NCBI GenBank assembly: GCA_023853785.1
Contig: JAJIRX010000649.1
Coordinates: 62,001-126,000, forward strand
Length of the DNA stretch: 64,000 nt
Origin: Psilocybe azurescens
Taxonomy: Eukaryota > Basidiomycota > Agaricomycetes > Agaricales > Agrocybaceae
Reading direction: 5' to 3'
Shown here: in pieces, positions 10,182 to 22,739 of the stretch
Position numbering within the stretch: position 1 is the first letter of the stretch
How the letters are laid out: every line of letters begins with the position of its first letter
Translations under genes and position numbers: made by a program
Notes under the pieces: model-generated
Databases searched by the model: none
Told to the model about the DNA's origin: nothing
The model's input: only the letters and a program-made list of their open reading frames with translations

Positions 10182-12504
10182 ATGGAGGAGAACACCAACA
10201 GACTCAATGCGGCAGCTGCTTTGCTCCAAAACGCATTTCACAATCGCAACAACGTCAGTCCAAATCCAGCGGATGTCATGTTTTGTAACTTAATCCTCGG
10301 TTCAACCGTACTCAGGCAGACAACGCACCCCTTCGCCAGCTGAATACTATTGCGAAAGGCTTTGACTCCGTTTCGGAACTATTACACGATGCGCCCAATG
10401 CTCCATACAGACTAGCTCAGGAGGTCAATACTCACGTCACGGCGTCCATGCGTAAAAAAGATGTGATAAATGTTCAAGTTTTTGTTTCTGTGTATGTATT
10501 AACGCACAATCGGTCAGACAGGATGCCGTCGCTATATCAGGAGAAGTACTGGCCTTGGGAGACGCATTTTGCAAGGAATTAGGTGATGTCATGGGAGTGC
10601 TAAAAGCGCCTACCCCCGGAGCCGCTGCGGGAGCAGTACCTATAGACGCCCTTGGAGCACCCCGCCGGGAAGGCACCCGTTCATTAATAGCCCCACTTAT
10701 CAGCAAGCTCATCGAAATGTAGGCGCTCATATACTTAATCAGAATTGTCAGGACTCAGATGTCGACCCATTCGCTCTTGCAGGCCAAATAGAGGTTCTAT
10801 GGATCGCCAGATAATGGTTCTAGGGGAGGTCTTGCTTGGATTGCTTCAACTCGAACCGGACGCGGGCACCTCACGCACCAATCATATTATAAGTGCTGTA
10901 AATGAAGTCCAGGTGCGCCTTCCAATCTATCTCTGGTGCATCTTTGCTTTCCCTACTAAACGATTGATAGAACTTGCTTGTTCAACAAGCCGATACATTC
11001 TTCGGCAGCTTACTCGGCAGGACAGCTGAAGAAACACCGGAGATCAAGCAGTTTTTCGACGAGGCAGGCCTCGCAGATTTCACCGACAAGATCGTACCCG
11101 CTGATGCGCGTTTCATGGCAAGTGGTGGATATGCTGATGTCTATAGACTTACTCTTTCGGAAGAATCACGAAGAGAGGTAAGGGCATTTTCTATCCCGTA
11201 ATAACGGCTGTATTCCTACCGTTTACTCGCTTGAATTGATAGGTCGCCGTCAAAGTGCTTAAAGTGTCCCAAGATGATATAAAAACCGATCTAAAGATAA
11301 ATACCCTCAGAAGAGTAAGCGTTCTAATCTCTCATGGGCTATCTTGAATTATGGCTCATGATTTATAGCGTTTACGTCGAGAGATACATGTCTGGAGTCG
11401 AGCCCACCACAGAAACATCGTACCCTTATTTGGCTTAACCCACAGGTTTAACAAGTCTATACTTCCCTCCATGGTTTCCCCTTGGATGGAGGGAGGAACT
11501 CTGACAAATTATCTTTCCAAAAACGAGGCTACATTAACCCTCCGAGAACGGTTTCAACTTGTAAGGCCTCTTGACTCATCGATGTGTTATCACTCATGAT
11601 AGTCTCGGCTATTCAGCTTTCGGATATTATCAGTGGTTTATGTCACTGTGTGTTATTGATTCTCAGCGGTTGCTGCAGCTCAAGTCTGATATGCTATTTT
11701 TCTAGTACACGTTGAACTAAATACCATTCATGGCGACCTCACCAGTGTTCGTTTTTTCTGGCTCATTCGAAAGCATTCTATTAACATTATTCGTGTCTTT
11801 GTGTATTTATAGGCGAACATTCTTATCGATCAGAACACGGCTTGCTTAAGCGATTTTGGACTCGCGGAGATCATATCCGAGTTTCCTGGGACATCATACA
11901 TGACCTCCCGGACACATGTGGCAGGCGCTAGAAGATGGGCTGCGCCAGAGCTTTTCCAGCGAACATACGACCACTACGACAATGCATTACCAATTCAAGT
12001 CAAGAAACCCTGCGACATATATTCTTATGGATGTGTCGCACAGGAGGTGAGGTTTTTCTGACGCCTCTTATTAATGGATGTGCGGCACATATCTGACAAG
12101 GTGACACGGTGTTCTTCATATAACATCAGGTTATGTCGGGCAAGCTCCCTCATTTCGATATTAACGTTCAAGAGCTCGTGATAAACCGCAAAATGCGGGG
12201 TTCTCCTCCTCCTCGCCCACCTGGCATCGCAGATGATATATGGTGCTTCATACAGCTCTGTTGGAGGGATACACCAGAGGAAAGGCCAGAAGCCAATCAA
12301 GTCTCGCGAAAGTTAGAAAACATTCATCAACATTATTCGAAGCATTCACCAGAAGAGTTGGAGAGCACTTTGAACTTGACGTCTGGCCCACATGCACATG
12401 CGGAAAACACGGAAAGCAGTGTGCCAACCATGCCTGACGGACTATCGCATTTCGACACAGTCGACTTGCTGGCCTTTGGTGCTGTGAAGTCGAGTCCAAT
12501 CTGA
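10182..12504 (+). CDS. protein kinase with helical N-terminal region (TKL/tyrosine-kinase-like type)
   Basis: Protein kinase of the expanded agaricomycete kinase-like class. The proposed start is ATG 10182 (MEENTNRLNAAAALL). An N-terminal part of roughly 250 residues, rich in Ala and Leu and probably helical, has no family I recognise; its introns around 10290-10330 and 10450-10520 are not firmly placed. The kinase domain follows from about 11110: glycine-rich ASGGYADVYR, the VAIK lysine in VAVKVLKV, the alpha-C Glu in RRLRREIHVW, a catalytic loop HGDLTSANILID (HGD in place of HRD), metal-binding SDFGLAEI, RWAAPELF and DIYSYGCVAQEV. An invariant-Asp helix and a PPPRPPGIADDIW segment are followed by a short Ser/His-rich tail ending at the TGA at 12502-12504. 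All core catalytic residues are present, so it should be active. The upstream signal is unknown. Confidence 0.85.
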
Positions 12505-12844
12505 AGAAACCTATGGATTGAGATACATACATAGAAAGGGTTAGGCAATATAAGGGGAGTATTTACTAGTAAATGAAGAGACTAAACTGAAGATGAAAAC
12601 ATGGAAAACAGACGACAGATCGGCAGGACCTATCTAAAAGCTTCAAGAAGCCACCAACTGCGTTTAAAGTAGTGTGGAACATTTTTGACTATAATATAGT
12701 AGGACAAAGAGAAAAGGAATCTGAAAAAAATAAGACGGTGTTATGATTATGGTTTATCGTTTGTCGTGTGCTAGTGTGGCATGGGTTGAATTGATCGAGA
12801 TTCGAGAACCTCATGATTCGTAATTTCGCACTTACGCAAAGCAA

Positions 12845-15187
12845 TCATCTCCCGCGTCGTGAATCAAATTGCCCACTATCGCGTCGGGAAAGCAGGCGAT
12901 CACGCTCTCGGTCCCTGTCCCTGTCCCGTTCATAATCGCGTTTGTCGCTGCTGGAGACGCTCCCGCCACTCACAGGCGGCGGAGGCGGAGGCAGGTTGTT
13001 GGGCCGCGACGACGACGAAGGTCCGGCTCTGGGCTGCTGCATCATGGTCGCCATCAGCGTGGAGTCTATAGGCGTGCTGCTTATCGGCGGCGGCGGCGGT
13101 AGGCGGACACCATTGGTGCTTGGAAGGGCCGGCCGCGCCGACGATGACGGTGGTGCACTATTTGGGTTATTCGGGAGGGACGACGGGAAGGAGAAGGGCT
13201 GCCCGGGCGAGGGAAGCATCTGTGGGGCGACAGCAGATGCCTGGTCGACGGGGGGTTGTTGCAATGCGAGCTGCCGCTGGGCCTGGTTCTGCAGCGCCGC
13301 CTCCTTCGCTCTGCGCAGTGCCGCCATGCGATCGGTGGGCGGATGCGCTGATATTGGAGAAGGGACGGTGAGCGGCGTCGTTGTCGGCTCGGCTTTGATT
13401 TTGATTTTGGGGATGGTTCTGTTCGGCGGTGAGGGCGCGGTGGAGGAGGAGGCGACGGCGTTGGCCGACTTTCGGGCTGCTTTCCTAGTCCGCGCCTTGC
13501 GGTAATCCTCGTCCTCGCCCTCCTCCTCACTGCTGCTGTCGTCATCGCCGCCGCCGCCACCCGCCTTGCCCGTATTATCCCGCTTTCTCTTCACACCGGC
13601 ATCCAAAGGGCGGCCAACGACAGCCCCCGTGTCGCCAGGCAGCTTGACCGGCTTCCACTTCGCGATGAAGTCCGCCATCGTCTTCATAACTTTACCGTTC
13701 AGCCGAATGTCGATATGCACATTCCTCACGTCCACCCGCATCTTCGAAATTCCCGACGCGAGTTGCGCCATCGACGCCTTGTCCTTATGAGCATATATAA
13801 AGACACCAAACAGCACGAACTCCACGGGCGACGTCTTCACGGGCTCCTTGAAGACGTTGTTGAATTCTCGGGTCCTCCGCGAGCTCCGCGAAGATGCGGA
13901 AGGTGTCGCGCACCTGGTGCACGAAGGTGCGGTCGAGGCGCTGGTCGATGGAGAGCCACTTCTCGAGCTGCGGCATGCCGACGTTTTTGAAGCTGCTGTC
14001 GATCTTGTCCATGCAGTACACAGCTTGCGCGAGCCCGCGGTAGTCGCCCCCGCGGCTCGTGTCCCATTGCAGGGCGCCGTTGCTTAGGGACCCTTCTTCT
14101 TTCATGTACAGGTTCTGGAGTTCGCGTATGAAGTCGGATCGGAAGGTTTTGACAACTTGGAGCTTTTCTGTGATTCAAATGAGGGAGTGAGATGGACCAC
14201 TGTTCAAAAGCAAACATTGCTGCAAATTACGTACCGGCAGGTGTAAGAGCCATACCCAATTGTACCCTCTGTGGATGTGGTTTGATGAATGTGGTTCAGA
14301 TATACAGTAGGAGTAGGATATCACCTGGAAGATTTCACGCTCGGCTTCTTCTGATAGATTCTGATACTCCATGCATACGATCTGCTTCGTGGCGAATATC
14401 TTGCGCAGACGAGGGTGTAACAACACTTTGCGCTTGCCCGACTTCGTCGTCTGGGTATCTTTGTACCAGTATCTTTTGCCGGTGAATCTGTGTGGAGTCA
14501 GTGACCAGTCTGGATACAAGATAGTATGTGTTAACGTACTGATCTCTGTCTGCAAAGATCGGCACAATTTTCAGTAAGAGAAAATGGAGTGCCGTCGTTC
14601 AAAACACATACGAGGTATCTGAAAAAACGCAAGTTTAGGTCGCATCGATGAAATATAATTTAGAAGAGGGTTACTTACCAGGCCATCCATGAATCTTTCG
14701 AGTATATGTCATATGTCAGCGTGCTTTCACCGATATGTAAGCCAAATATAGTGCACTTATGAATAGATGTCAATCTTTGCTTTCCATCTATACAGGTCCT
14801 CGTTTCTGCTCCTTCGTCATCAATATGCACGGTAAATATGACCGGTGGGACGTAGAAATTCCGGTATATAGAGTCTATGAGACCAATCTGCTTCGCCTCG
14901 GACCATACGACGTCTGAAAAAACTGTGAGATACAATCACTGCAGATCTCGACTCGCACTTCATACCTCTCTGGTATTCAGGCTCCAAGTTGATGTCGTTG
15001 TTGTGTATCTGGTCTACATGTATTTTTCAGCTGGAAAAAAGCGCTTTGAAGACAGCAGAGGCGTACCGAACAAAGCCTGCGTAGTATAAGTTGCCGACCT
15101 TGGGATAGAAAGGGCGTTTTTGATCCTGTACTCGTCGTTGTCCTCGCTGTCGAGATCCGTGAGATCAGAGTACTCGTCGTCGGACAT
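12845..15187 (-). CDS. DUF262 (GmrSD/ParB-fold) domain protein with long disordered tail
   Basis: A DUF262 protein; in bacteria this fold forms the NTPase/nuclease half of GmrSD-type enzymes. Fungal copies have unknown function. The ATG at 15187 starts an acidic leader (MSDDEYSDLTDLDSEDNDEY). Conserved motifs follow over many short exons: TTQALFDQIHNNDINLEPEYQRDVVW (split by introns), YVPPVIFTV, CIDGKQRLTSI, FMDGL, FTGKRYWYKD, LGMALTPAEKLQ, RGGDYRGLAQAVY and DRTFVHQVRDTFRIFAEL. After a break the C-terminus reads VEFVLFGVFIYAH, then a Lys/Ser/Pro-rich tail with KIKIKAEP, polyproline runs and a final Arg/Asp-rich stretch. The frame breaks by one base near the GGG at 13870-13872 (between AEDPR and FNNVFKEP). 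The gene is head-to-head with MAD1, 213 bases apart. Confidence 0.88.
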
Positions 15188-15400
15188 CTTCAATATGAAT
15201 ATTGGAATTCAGGTTGAACTTGAAGAGGTTTATGGAGAAAGGAGAAGTTGAATGCTGTTCTGTGCATCATCGTCGCTGCCACTGATGACCCTAACCCTAA
15301 ATTTGAGCCATCCCCATTGTGCTCAATACAAATTGGCGAATCTTATACTTGTACCACATTCTTACCGTTATACAGGTGGTATCGGAGGCCCCTCATTATA
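15188..15400. promoter_or_regulatory. shared divergent promoter of the DUF262 gene and MAD1
   Basis: Only 213 bases separate the two start codons on opposite strands. I see no clear TATA box. Such short spacers usually hold both promoters. Confidence 0.55.
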
Positions 15401-17945
15401 ATGGACAAAGACCAATTCAAGACACCCTTGAACAAGGTTCGCCTTGGTGGTCCAAGTCTACGGTCGAGCACGATGAAGCGCGACTCTTTGGCCGCGGAGT
15501 TGGAGAGAGGTAAGGTTTTCGGATTTTCGAGGTGTATCTGAATGAATATGTACTCATTTTATCTACTGTAAGACCCTCAGACCTCCACGGCCAAACGACA
15601 GCAACGAGCGCAAGTGTTCACGTCATCCATATCCCATGCCAGCCTCGAACGACAGCTCTTAGCAGCGCAGACGTCAAAGATGGAGCTCGAGACCAAGTTG
15701 CGGGAGACAGAGCTGCTCGTCGCCACTCTCAAAAGCGACAGAGAGTGGCTTGCCAACCGAGAGAAGGAAGAACGCGAGGAAAAAGAGTCAGAGCGTGAAA
15801 CTTACGAGCAAGCCAAGGTATGTAGACGCGCTTACTTTTTATAATCTTCCTCCGAATCTCATTCAGTTACACACTTGTTTAGAAAGCATCTGATGCTGAG
15901 AATCGCTCCTTACGAATAGCGGTGTCTACACTACGCGAAGAGCTCGCAGATCTGCAAGACACCCACCAATCTCTTTCGCGGAGTACAAACCAAACAGTCG
16001 CCTCACAGAAGACCGAAATCCTGACATTAACACACCGGAACTCTCTTCTCGAACAACAATACGAACAGGCCAAGAGCCTGGCTGAGGAACGATCACAAGC
16101 CCTCGCCGAGCTCCAGGCCGCCTACGATGAGCTCAGCACTGCCAAAGAATCAACTGAACGTCGTGAGCTGGAGGAAGAAAGCATGAGTGTCGTCCGGGAT
16201 GAACTCCATCGTCAGGCCAACTACCTTCGCAGCCTCGAATCCTCCAATTCAAAGATGACAGCCGAACTCAACGTGCTCCGTGAACGCCAGACGAGTGTTG
16301 AGGTACTGCGGGAAGAAAAGCGCGGGCTGGAGCGCAAAATTCAGATGCTCGAGGAGTTCAGAACAAAGGCTGTCAAACTAGAAGCAGAAGTCGAAGCTGG
16401 CAGGAAAGAACGCGAAGCATGGTGCGTGTCTATTTTTCTCTATTCCCTACTTCCTCTGAAATGTGTGTGTGGCTTTCTTGTAGGGCCGAAAATTCCAACA
16501 ACACGCAGCTTTCAAGTACTCCAATCGCTGTCACCAAAACCCTATCCGACCTCCGCCTAACCCACGCCCGTCTGCTCGAAGAACACGGTGCCACCGTCGC
16601 CCTCCTCCGCCAACGTGAAGCCGAACTCACTGATTATGAACGACAGGATGCCCAATCCCAACAAAACATCTCAACGTTAGAACAAAACACCCGCATCCTC
16701 AAAGACAAAGTCGCACGAAGAGAAGTACGGACACAGCTCGCAGAGCGCGAAGTGACGTTCTTGCAAGCACTTGTGGTGAGTTGTCGACTTACCTTCTCCT
16801 CGAAACAGGTGGGGCTGATGATCGATGATTTCGCAGGCCAGCTTCAACGCCGAGGACCACATGGAGGGTGTACACAATGACGAAACCAAAGATCAACGTA
16901 TAAGCCAGCTCGAGACGCTATTGCAAGAGTACAAATCAATAAACGAGCAACTAGGTGAGAGCCTCGATGTTCTGGGCGGAAAACCTTCATCAGTCAATCT
17001 CGCCCAAAGCGAGAAAATCTCAGCTGAACTCGAGAAAGAACGTCTCGAAAAGGCCAGCCTACAGAAAAGTGAATCCATATTCTTCATAATCACACTTTCA
17101 CTCTCTGACCTCCACATCTCTAGGTCTCGACAAAGCCGCCGCCGACGAGAAAGAGAACTTAGACAAGATCGAACAGCTCGAACAGACGCTCTTCGAGCTG
17201 CGCGGCGAGATCGCGGGCGGGCGGCACGTACCTCCGAACGTGCGCATCCTCTCAATGACAGACAACCCGGAACAGCAGTGGTTCGATCTACGCCAAGCGG
17301 CCATGGACAGGCTGAAGAGCGAGAACGACGCGCTGATGAAGCGGCTGAAAGATCTCGAAGAGGGCGGGGCGCGGGCTGCGGCTGCAGGTGACGACGGTAC
17401 GGAGAAGGAGGACTTGGTGCCGAGAGAAAGCTGGGAGGCTGTTAATAAGGAGAAGACGGACCTAGAGGAAGTCGTGCGGCAGAAGGAGAAACGGTTGCTG
17501 CGATTGCAGCAGGTGCGTACATAACGGTGCCCCCTCTCATATACACACCCCAACTCATGTTGACGACACTGTCCCCTCCTCTACTCTACTCTACGCCCTC
17601 CAGATCTTCACGTCCAAGAGCGCCGAGTTCCGCGAAGCGATCGCCTCCATCCTCGGCCTCAAACTCGCGTTCTACCCGAACGGCCAGATCCGGGTGACGT
17701 CCGTGTACGATCTGTGCGCGTCCTTCGTCTTCCAGCCCGCATCGCGTTCCTCCGCCGAAGGGGCAGGGGCAGGGGCAGGCGGGGTGCGCATGCAGCTCGT
17801 CGCGCAGGGCGAGGGCGGCCCGCAGGATCTCCCGAACCTCATGCAGTACTGGATCGAGAAGGAGCAGTGCATCCCGGGTTTCATGGCGAGCGTTACGCTG
17901 GAGTGCTATGATAACTCGAAACGGGAGGGACACGTGGAGAGTTGA
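15401..17945 (+). CDS. MAD1: spindle assembly checkpoint protein MAD1
   Basis: MAD1 recruits MAD2 to unattached kinetochores and nuclear pores and templates its closed form. The ATG is at 15401 (MDKDQFKTPLNKVRLGG). Long coiled coil follows over exons at 15570-15818, 15883-16420, 16483-16773, 16837-17069 and 17124-17512, rich in Glu, Leu and Arg heptads. The MAD2-binding motif is clear near 17236-17270: RILSMTDNPEQQ, matching the (R/K)-hydrophobic-hydrophobic-x-x-hydrophobic-x-x-x-P consensus. The C-terminal domain starts in the last exon (17605): IFTSKSAEFREAIASILGLK, LAFYPNGQIRVTSVYDL, FVFQPASR, and then QYWIEKEQCIPGFMASVTLECY. The stop is at 17943-17945. All frames close. The stretch aligned with the Bub1-linked RLK motif reads RLQ. 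Assignment is secure. Confidence 0.95.
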
Positions 17946-19386
17946 GCGGTTGGGGTGAGGGGTGCTGCTGACGATGTGTGCGTGTGTGTGGTGTGGACTC
18001 GCTCTTCCGGTTAGCCCGGTCATGAGGGGGCTGTTGTATTAATTCCTTTTTTCATTCATGTCTTGCCTCTTGGATATGATCTTCTTAATGACATTTAGTT
18101 ATTGGCGGCTCAAGTTCTTCCCTCCACTTGCCAGTCGTCACGGATAGCCGGGTCTGTCTTTTCAGAAGGTATTCAGCGTCCGGACCATGGGCTTCATAAG
18201 CACTGATAAGGTGACTAAGGTGACACAATCGACAAAACGAGACTCTTGACCAGGCGAGTTTACCAGTTTTCTTTTCCTTTCTTCCTTAACACTACGTCTT
18301 CTCAGTGAAAGAAAAACTTGGCTCGGTCTCTTTATCCGACCGTTTTTGTTTCCTCTGTTCCTTTGATTGATGGCAATCGTCGTTTCGTTTGGTTCCGTCT
18401 CTTCTGTTTTCTTTCTAACGTGCGCTGAGAGTCCGCCGCTTAGCTATTGGATTTTCGTGTCGCAGCTCACGTCGTCCTCTCCTATTTCGAATTTGGCTCT
18501 TCACGTGCGCTCAAGGGTAGAAGCTATTAATTCTACTTTCTAGAGGAATCGAGCTATCAGCTTGGTGACAGTTTTCACCCAAACTCAAGAATCAAATGTC
18601 TTCCATTCCTGTTTTCTTTGGTCGGCCTCGGTCTTATCCTTGTTGTCGTTCGCGACTTTGTACTAAGATGTGTACGATAATTCCACTTTCATGATGGTCA
18701 CTGTGACTAACTCACATTGGCACCCATTGCAGCAGCGGAGCAGGTTCCTTACTCTTCGAAAGCAAATCTTGTCCTTGTCCACCTGAGCGGCCACTGCATC
18801 GTAGGAGATCTAATGCAGGCCAGTTGTCACTTAAGCATCATAACTATGCTCCAGAAGAATCTATGACGTGGGACTCAAATGTATGGAATTTTAATACTTA
18901 ATTTGAACCGAATATTAACATACCTAGGGGGATAATATGATGCCCTTGGAGTTGTGAGCGACACTATGTTTAATTTGGAAAACCGGTCTAAAACCATTTA
19001 CCACAGAATGTCAATGAACTTGCTCAGGACTATTGCACGTCTTGATCGGCTATTAACAGCTTTGGGAATGGTTTGATCCCTTCCGAGGAGGCTAAACGAA
19101 GTGATAGAAGCTTAAGGTCGGGGCAAATAGGGGCTGACCGCGTCCCTTCCCCATCCCCTCACTACAAATCAATACTTCGAACCTTTTGGTAAGCGAGGCT
19201 ATAATTGAATGGGAGATAAATCTAATCTTATCACACACTCTCGCGTCCTGAACATCCTGAGATTTACGGGTCCTGGCTTAATTAAGTAAGTATAACTATT
19301 TGAAGAAGAGAAAGGAATGGGCATGTGATGATCGATGAGAGGCGTATATATTTGCCCTTCAGAACTCCCATACATCCCCGTCCACG
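17946..19386. other. intergenic region
   Basis: About 1.4 kb without a supportable gene. Pyrimidine-rich tracts occur at about 18265-18420 (TTTTCTTTTCC-like). A GTATATAT at about 19346 precedes the BTB reading frame. Confidence 0.5.
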
Positions 19387-20359
19387 TTGCTGAGGCAAGG
19401 TGATTTAAGAGCATCTGAGCTCCACCCAGCGATTAAAAGTTCTGGACCAGTCTTGGAAGCAGTATCGTACGATGATATCCACAAAGCCTCGCAAAGAACC
19501 TCGGGCATACCACCCCAGTTCAACTCACCCGACGCCGATGTAGTACTCGTCTCTTCAGAGGAGACAGGCTACCGCGTACCCCATTTTACACTGCGAAGCA
19601 CATGTGGCTACTTTCGTGGGCTTTTCTCTGGACACAACTCGTCCTTCGGGCATTCAATGCTAGGCGACAAATCCTCGTCCCCCATTATCGACGTCGATGA
19701 GAAGAACAAAGTTCTCACAAAAGTTCTCAGCATGGTCTGCGGGCTTCACACGGAGAACTGGGAGTCCATTGACGAAGCGGACGACGCTATTCATCTGGCG
19801 CAGAAGTGGGATGCACCGGGTCCGCTGTCTATTATACGAGGAGCAATAACGGCGCCCATGTTTCTCGCCGATCCATTGCGACTATACGCCATCACCACTC
19901 GACTTGGCTGGGGAGAAGAAGTCATGCTAGCCTCGACACAGACCCTGACTCTTGACCTTTACGCCGAGGAGAACCGCCCAACCCTCGAGAAAATATCCTC
20001 CACTCGTCTCATGGCACTCTTCCGACTTCACCGGGACCGAAGGGACCGCTTCAAAAGCCCTCATAGACAGTGACGGGCTGTTCGATGCGGGAAATGCAGA
20101 GCGCTATCTGTGCCCTGGGTGTGGGGAAGAGATGAATAATCATACATGGCGAGAGCTCAAGGCCAGGATGTTCATGGAGATGGATAGACGCCCCCTTGGA
20201 GACACGCTGTGTGGGCTGGAAATGGAGGACTGGCCAGAGTCCATTGCTTGCTGGGAAGCGAAATGTCAGAAGATAGATTGTGGGAGGCTGAACTACAATA
20301 AGCTAAGTACACTTCGAGATATAAAGCACTGCCTTGTCAGGCTTCCATCCCATGTTTAA
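19387..20359 (+). pseudogene. BTB-domain protein, broken copy
   Basis: BTB/POZ protein of the divergent agaricomycete type (NSPDADVVLVSSEETGYRVPHFTLRSTCGYFRGLF, split here only for reference to its conserved D-V-V-L and Y-F-R-G-L-F ends), followed by AQKWDAPGPLSIIRGAI and ASTQTLTLDLY helices and a C-terminal module with CPGCGEEM and MDRRPLGDTL...WPESIACWEAKC. Two defects are visible. No in-frame ATG precedes the domain after the upstream TGA, so the frame simply opens before 19387; a missing upstream exon is possible. An extra A in the AAAA run at 20053-20056 shifts the frame between DRRDRFK and ALIDSDGLF. The downstream part ends at the TAA at 20357-20359. It is similar in layout to the BTB gene at 32529-33562. 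It is either a decayed gene or a gene with sequence errors. Confidence 0.7.
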
Positions 20360-22739
20360 GCCTCGTTTCTTTATATAGCAGATCGCGTTATAATCGCGTT
20401 CGAAATTTGTATAGTGGCAAATGATTTTACATCGTTAATGAAGATCAAATACTATGTAAATAGTGAAAGCAAAATACAAGCAACCTGTATCTGTGAATTA
20501 CATCGAGTTTTATCCCGACTGAGCAATACCTATGCCACAAGCGTCAAAAGTATTAAGCACGAGCGCTTAAACCAAAGGCTTGGTTTCTATTTGATTGTAA
20601 GAAGAGCAAAAGTTGTTACGTAGTTTGGCGATCGTCGGATTATATCTCCACAATGCTATCGTACATTTGACTAGAGCTTTACCTCTTTTGAATGACACCA
20701 ATCGGATTCTAGGAGCCATTGTTGCCATGATGTCACGAACTATAGGACGCTTCGCTAGGACAGTACCTGGCATGCTCTAGTGGGGGCTGGGCGTTTTCAA
20801 TTTCAGGGTTCTCACGGGTTGACCACTGACCTCACTGACTAGCCAGGACCACGAATCTGCTTGCTGCTTGCGCTTACCATTTGCATTCTGAGGGTTTCCA
20901 AGAACATATGATGATGTGAAATATTAGCACTGTTTAAACCAAATAAACGCAATGAGACTCACGAAATACATGTGCAAGTAATGCTTCCACAGTCATCTGA
21001 AGAGGATTGCGAGACAGGTGCCACAAGTGCACCTGACATGGAGTCAGGGTTCAGAGTGGTATTTAACCAAGAAAGAACGAGCGCTTGTCTGTGCACTGGC
21101 ATGTCGTGCAGGTGCATCCACTTGAAGCTTGAGAAGCGAGGATGTTTTGAACAATCTGGAATCAAAGGAGATCGGTTTCTCGCGGAATCTTTCCCTAAAT
21201 AAACAGACGGATGCTGAGAACACGTACCATCACAGTTTGAATCAGTCTATAAATATTCTTCGGCGGATGATAAGATTCCCGAATTATGCATCTCTTTCGC
21301 TTTGGCCGTCCGCTTTATATACCTCTTGAGATTGTTCACTTGTATTTTGCCTTGGAATGGATCGGCAAAAATCCTGATCGATTCAGATAATGCCTCAGGG
21401 CACGTGTCGGGTAAAAGGGTAAGCTATGGGAGAGCCAGTAGTTGATAAAAATCTAGTACTGCCCAATACAGGCGCGTTCTACGAGATTGCCAACTACGCT
21501 AAGCCAGCTAGTATTTTATTCTGAATAAGCATTTTCTGCCCGTTTATCGCTGAATGGCGCTACCTAGTTATGACTTGATATTTGCCTAGTTATTAAATGG
21601 CCTTGAAGATATTCAATAATATTCCAACGACACTGCCTCATCGGTTAACCACTAGCTCTCAAGATTTTGGGAAGTGGTAAATCTCAGATAGTTTGATTCG
21701 TTCCCAATAAAAAAGTCTGGACTATATACACACTCTGGTGGATATTTGCTTTGCCATCGATTACACTCCATCGATTCTCTTTCCAGAATAGTTAAAAATG
21801 TCCTTTTATTGGCTCTGATGACTTCGACGCCGCCTTCATAACTGATATCCTGGATAAGCATTGAATGCGGTCAAAGATACATCGGCACAGCCTCGGCATT
21901 CTCGGGGATTACGAGCTATTCATAGAAGCAGTTTCATTGGCCTGTGGAATATCTGGCCATTATCGGCAGCGGCGTGGCGGTACGGGCGGTGCACAATTTT
22001 GTCAACCGCTATGTATGTACTCTAGTAAGTTTCGATGTTACCGCCATTAAGTCAGGTAAATGTTTTCAATTATGGCAGACTGAGCTGGTCGTGGGTCGCG
22101 TTTTCCCCATTACTGATATGTAGCAGCTTGCGTCGGTTTGGCATCGGTATCCCGAATTTTGCACATAGGCATATTGCGCGTTTTGGCCCTTTCAAAACTG
22201 CGGCCTGTTGACAGTTGATATGGAAACAGGCTCTGCATGTAAGGGTGGGCGCTACCCTAGAGCATCGTATTAAACGCCGACAAATGCTGATTAATCATGA
22301 TGGCACAAGTTAGTAAAGCTGTACCTCTGTGCAAAGACCAGCCTATTTCTGCATCCAGTTGAGTTTCAAATGATCGAATGTATATATACCTGTGTTGCAG
22401 TGCGCTGGAGTGGGTGATATTAAAGTTTAATCAAGTGATGCGCGTTATTGTGTACGTTGGGCATGCCGGAATGTCTGCCACTGCCTGGTCCCAGCATCAA
22501 AGTGATGAACTTCCCTTGTACTGTATAGGTCAATGTGTGTTCACTCTCCGCGATCCCCGATTTATGAATGTACAGTATTCGACACATCTTGGGCCAGGGA
22601 CATTAATGAACTTGACGATATCACCGATCTCCTACTATAAAAGAGGAACAACATTTTTGATGAGTTCTTCACCATTCTCTCCTTTCCTTTCTATTCTTCG
22701 CTTTCTTCAGTTAATTTTTCCCCAAGAAAAATCTGCATA
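20360..22739. other. long intergenic region
   Basis: About 2.4 kb. No gene supported. Small frames at 20972-21202 and 22378-22740 have no recognisable features. A core promoter for the cupredoxin gene lies at the right end. Confidence 0.5.
22636..22643 (+). promoter_or_regulatory. TATA box of the cupredoxin gene
   Basis: TATAAAAG lies 97 bases before the ATG at 22740 and is followed by a CT-rich leader, as is usual in highly expressed fungal genes. Confidence 0.6.

Noticed and set aside
12859..13840. Long plus-strand and alternative-frame reading frames opposite the DUF262 tail (up to 187 codons)
   Set aside because: They are antisense shadows of a GC-rich, low-complexity Ser/Pro/Gly coding exon.
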